Below, piece after piece: positions 62,990 to 64,000 of a DNA stretch of 64,000 bases. Made by a program: the position numbers and the translations under genes. Origin of the DNA: Trichosporon coremiiforme (Eukaryota; Basidiomycota; Tremellomycetes; Trichosporonales; Trichosporonaceae); NCBI GenBank assembly GCA_039545355.1, contig BCJJ01000002.1:521956-585955 (forward strand), in the 5' to 3' direction. Position 1 is the first letter of the stretch; every line of letters starts with the position of its first letter. The notes under the pieces were generated by a model. It saw only the letters and a list, made by a program, of their open reading frames with translations. It was not told the DNA's origin and made no database searches.

Positions 62990-64000
62990 ATGCAGCTCGG
63001 ACGCTACCAGGTGTCGACGCTGCGGCCGCCGCCCATCCTCGACGTGTCGTTCTCGGCGGATGGGCGCATCTTCGCCGTCGCCACTGAGACTGGCTACGAG
63101 GTATGGCGCACTTGGCCACTCGGCCTGCTCCGGCGGAGAGGTAAGCTGGGATTCTCCTTTTGTTAGCTGACAGCAGCGCTTCCGGGAACGCTAGCGCGCG
63201 CTGTGCCTCTGCCCCAGTCACCATTGCTCGTGCTCCAGGGTGGCGGGTCGAACCCGCTCTTCCCGCCAAACAAGGCGGTCATCTACCACGACGGACTGGG
63301 TCAGCCAGTAGCTGAGCTCGAGTTTGGGTAAGCTGGCATCCGCTTTCTCGAAGGTGTAGCTAACCATCAGGGAGCAAATACGAGGCATTGCTTCGCGCTA
63401 CCGTCTCGTCGTCATCGTATTGCTGCGCCGCGTCATCGCGTACGAGTATGGGTACGGTGACGACGAGCCCGCGGGCAAGGGCAAAGCGCGGGAGGTGGCG
63501 TCCGGCGGCGGATTCTGGCTGACCAAGCTCGGCGAGTGGGAGACGGCGGAGAACGAGCACGGCCTGACTGCTGTCTCGACGGCGCCGGGGTCGACGCTCC
63601 TCGCCCTTCCCGGCAGGCAGCCGGGGCACGTGCAGCTCGTGCACCTTCCGCCTTGCGGCGCGCCGGGGGGCAAGGCGAAGACGGTGACTGCGAGCTTCCG
63701 GTCGCCAATCCTGCTCGCACACACGCACCCGTTATCTTCCCTGACGTGCTCCGCGACCGGCTCACACATCCTGACGGCGAGCGAGCGGGGCACGCTTCTG
63801 CGAGTCTGGGATACGGCGCGCGGCTCGCTGGAGAAGGAACTCCGGCGCGGCGTAGACCGGGCCGAGATCTGGGGTCTCTGCTTCGAGGACACGGTGTTCG
63901 TGGACCCGTCAGCGTTAGCAGACGCGGAGAGCGCGCGCGAGCTAGCTCGGCGCAAGGGCGGCCGCGTAGTAGGCTGGTCAGACAAGGGCACCGTGCACGT
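62990..64000 (+). CDS. PROPPIN (Atg18/Hsv2/WIPI family) phosphoinositide-binding protein, 5' part
   Basis: Exons 62990-63140, 63177-63327 and 63371 to beyond the window. The introns are 36 nt (GTAAGC...TTAGCTGACAGCAG) and 43 nt (GTAAGC, GCTAACCATCAG). The reading begins MQLGRYQVSTLRPPPILDVSF, then the blade-1/2 signature FAVATETGYEVWRTWPL. Next are GGGSNPLFPPNKAVIYHDG, and the lipid-binding motif LRRG in the context ASERGTLLRVWDTARGSLEKELRRGVDRAEI (near 257). That is the Leu variant of the family FRRG signature. PROPPINs are seven-bladed beta-propellers that bind PI3P and PI(3,5)P2 on endosomes, vacuoles and autophagosomal membranes. The Gly/Lys/Ala-rich insert after blade 3 is longer than in yeast Atg18. 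Whether it is an Atg18, Atg21 or Hsv2/WIPI3-4 type needs the missing 3' half. Confidence 0.85.

Overview
The window looks like nuclear DNA of a GC-rich basidiomycete yeast, most likely Tremellomycetes and plausibly Trichosporonales. That placement is inferred from gene content and intron style, not from a search. Introns are mostly 35-60 nt, begin GTGAGT, GTGAGC or GTAAGC, and very often end in a shared signature: AGCTGAC or CTAAC followed within about ten bases by the acceptor AG. Clean intron signals allowed exon joins to be checked for phase in almost every multi-exon gene.

Layout. 1-781: 5' part of a Gly/Gln/Tyr/Asn-rich protein gene (minus). 1382-4132: one or two uncharacterised minus-strand genes whose middle exons are unresolved. 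5182-5663: two small protein-like reading frames. 6366-8984: secreted, membrane-anchored GMC oxidoreductase. 8985-15446: ORF-poor stretch holding a run of canonical mini-introns (13.6-14.8 kb). 15447-17008: succinate-semialdehyde dehydrogenase. 17469-19937: oligopeptide transporter (OPT) pseudogene with four lesions. 21415-22953: secreted PL14-type polysaccharide lyase. 24840-26139: uncharacterised NPF/GLLF-motif protein. 26140-32032: long ORF-poor stretch with tandem repeats. 32033-33925: Baeyer-Villiger-type flavin monooxygenase. 35093-35786: PET117 (cytochrome oxidase assembly). 35787-41260: ORF-poor stretch with a 56-bp tandem repeat. 41261-43237: ECL1-like zinc protein. 47226-49499: VTT/DedA-type membrane protein. 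49841-52214: KRI1 (ribosome biogenesis). 52898-54370: COQ1 polyprenyl-diphosphate synthase. 55050-55995: Yippee-like zinc protein. 57730-60669: TBC-domain protein. 60971-61867: RPO26/RPB6, shared RNA polymerase subunit. 62342-62413: tRNA-Asp(GTC). 62990 to the end: PROPPIN (Atg18/WIPI family), cut by the window edge.

The gene set mixes conserved housekeeping functions (KRI1, COQ1, RPB6, PET117, PROPPIN, tRNA) with saprotroph-type catabolic enzymes (GMC, PL14 lyase, BVMO, SSADH, OPT). There is no operon or obvious biosynthetic cluster. No transposable element, CRISPR array or viral gene was recognised. The observations most worth a second look are the ORF-less mini-intron array, the multiply broken OPT gene beside intact neighbours, the TBC protein that appears to lack both catalytic fingers, and the 56-bp repeat with a near-palindromic core.
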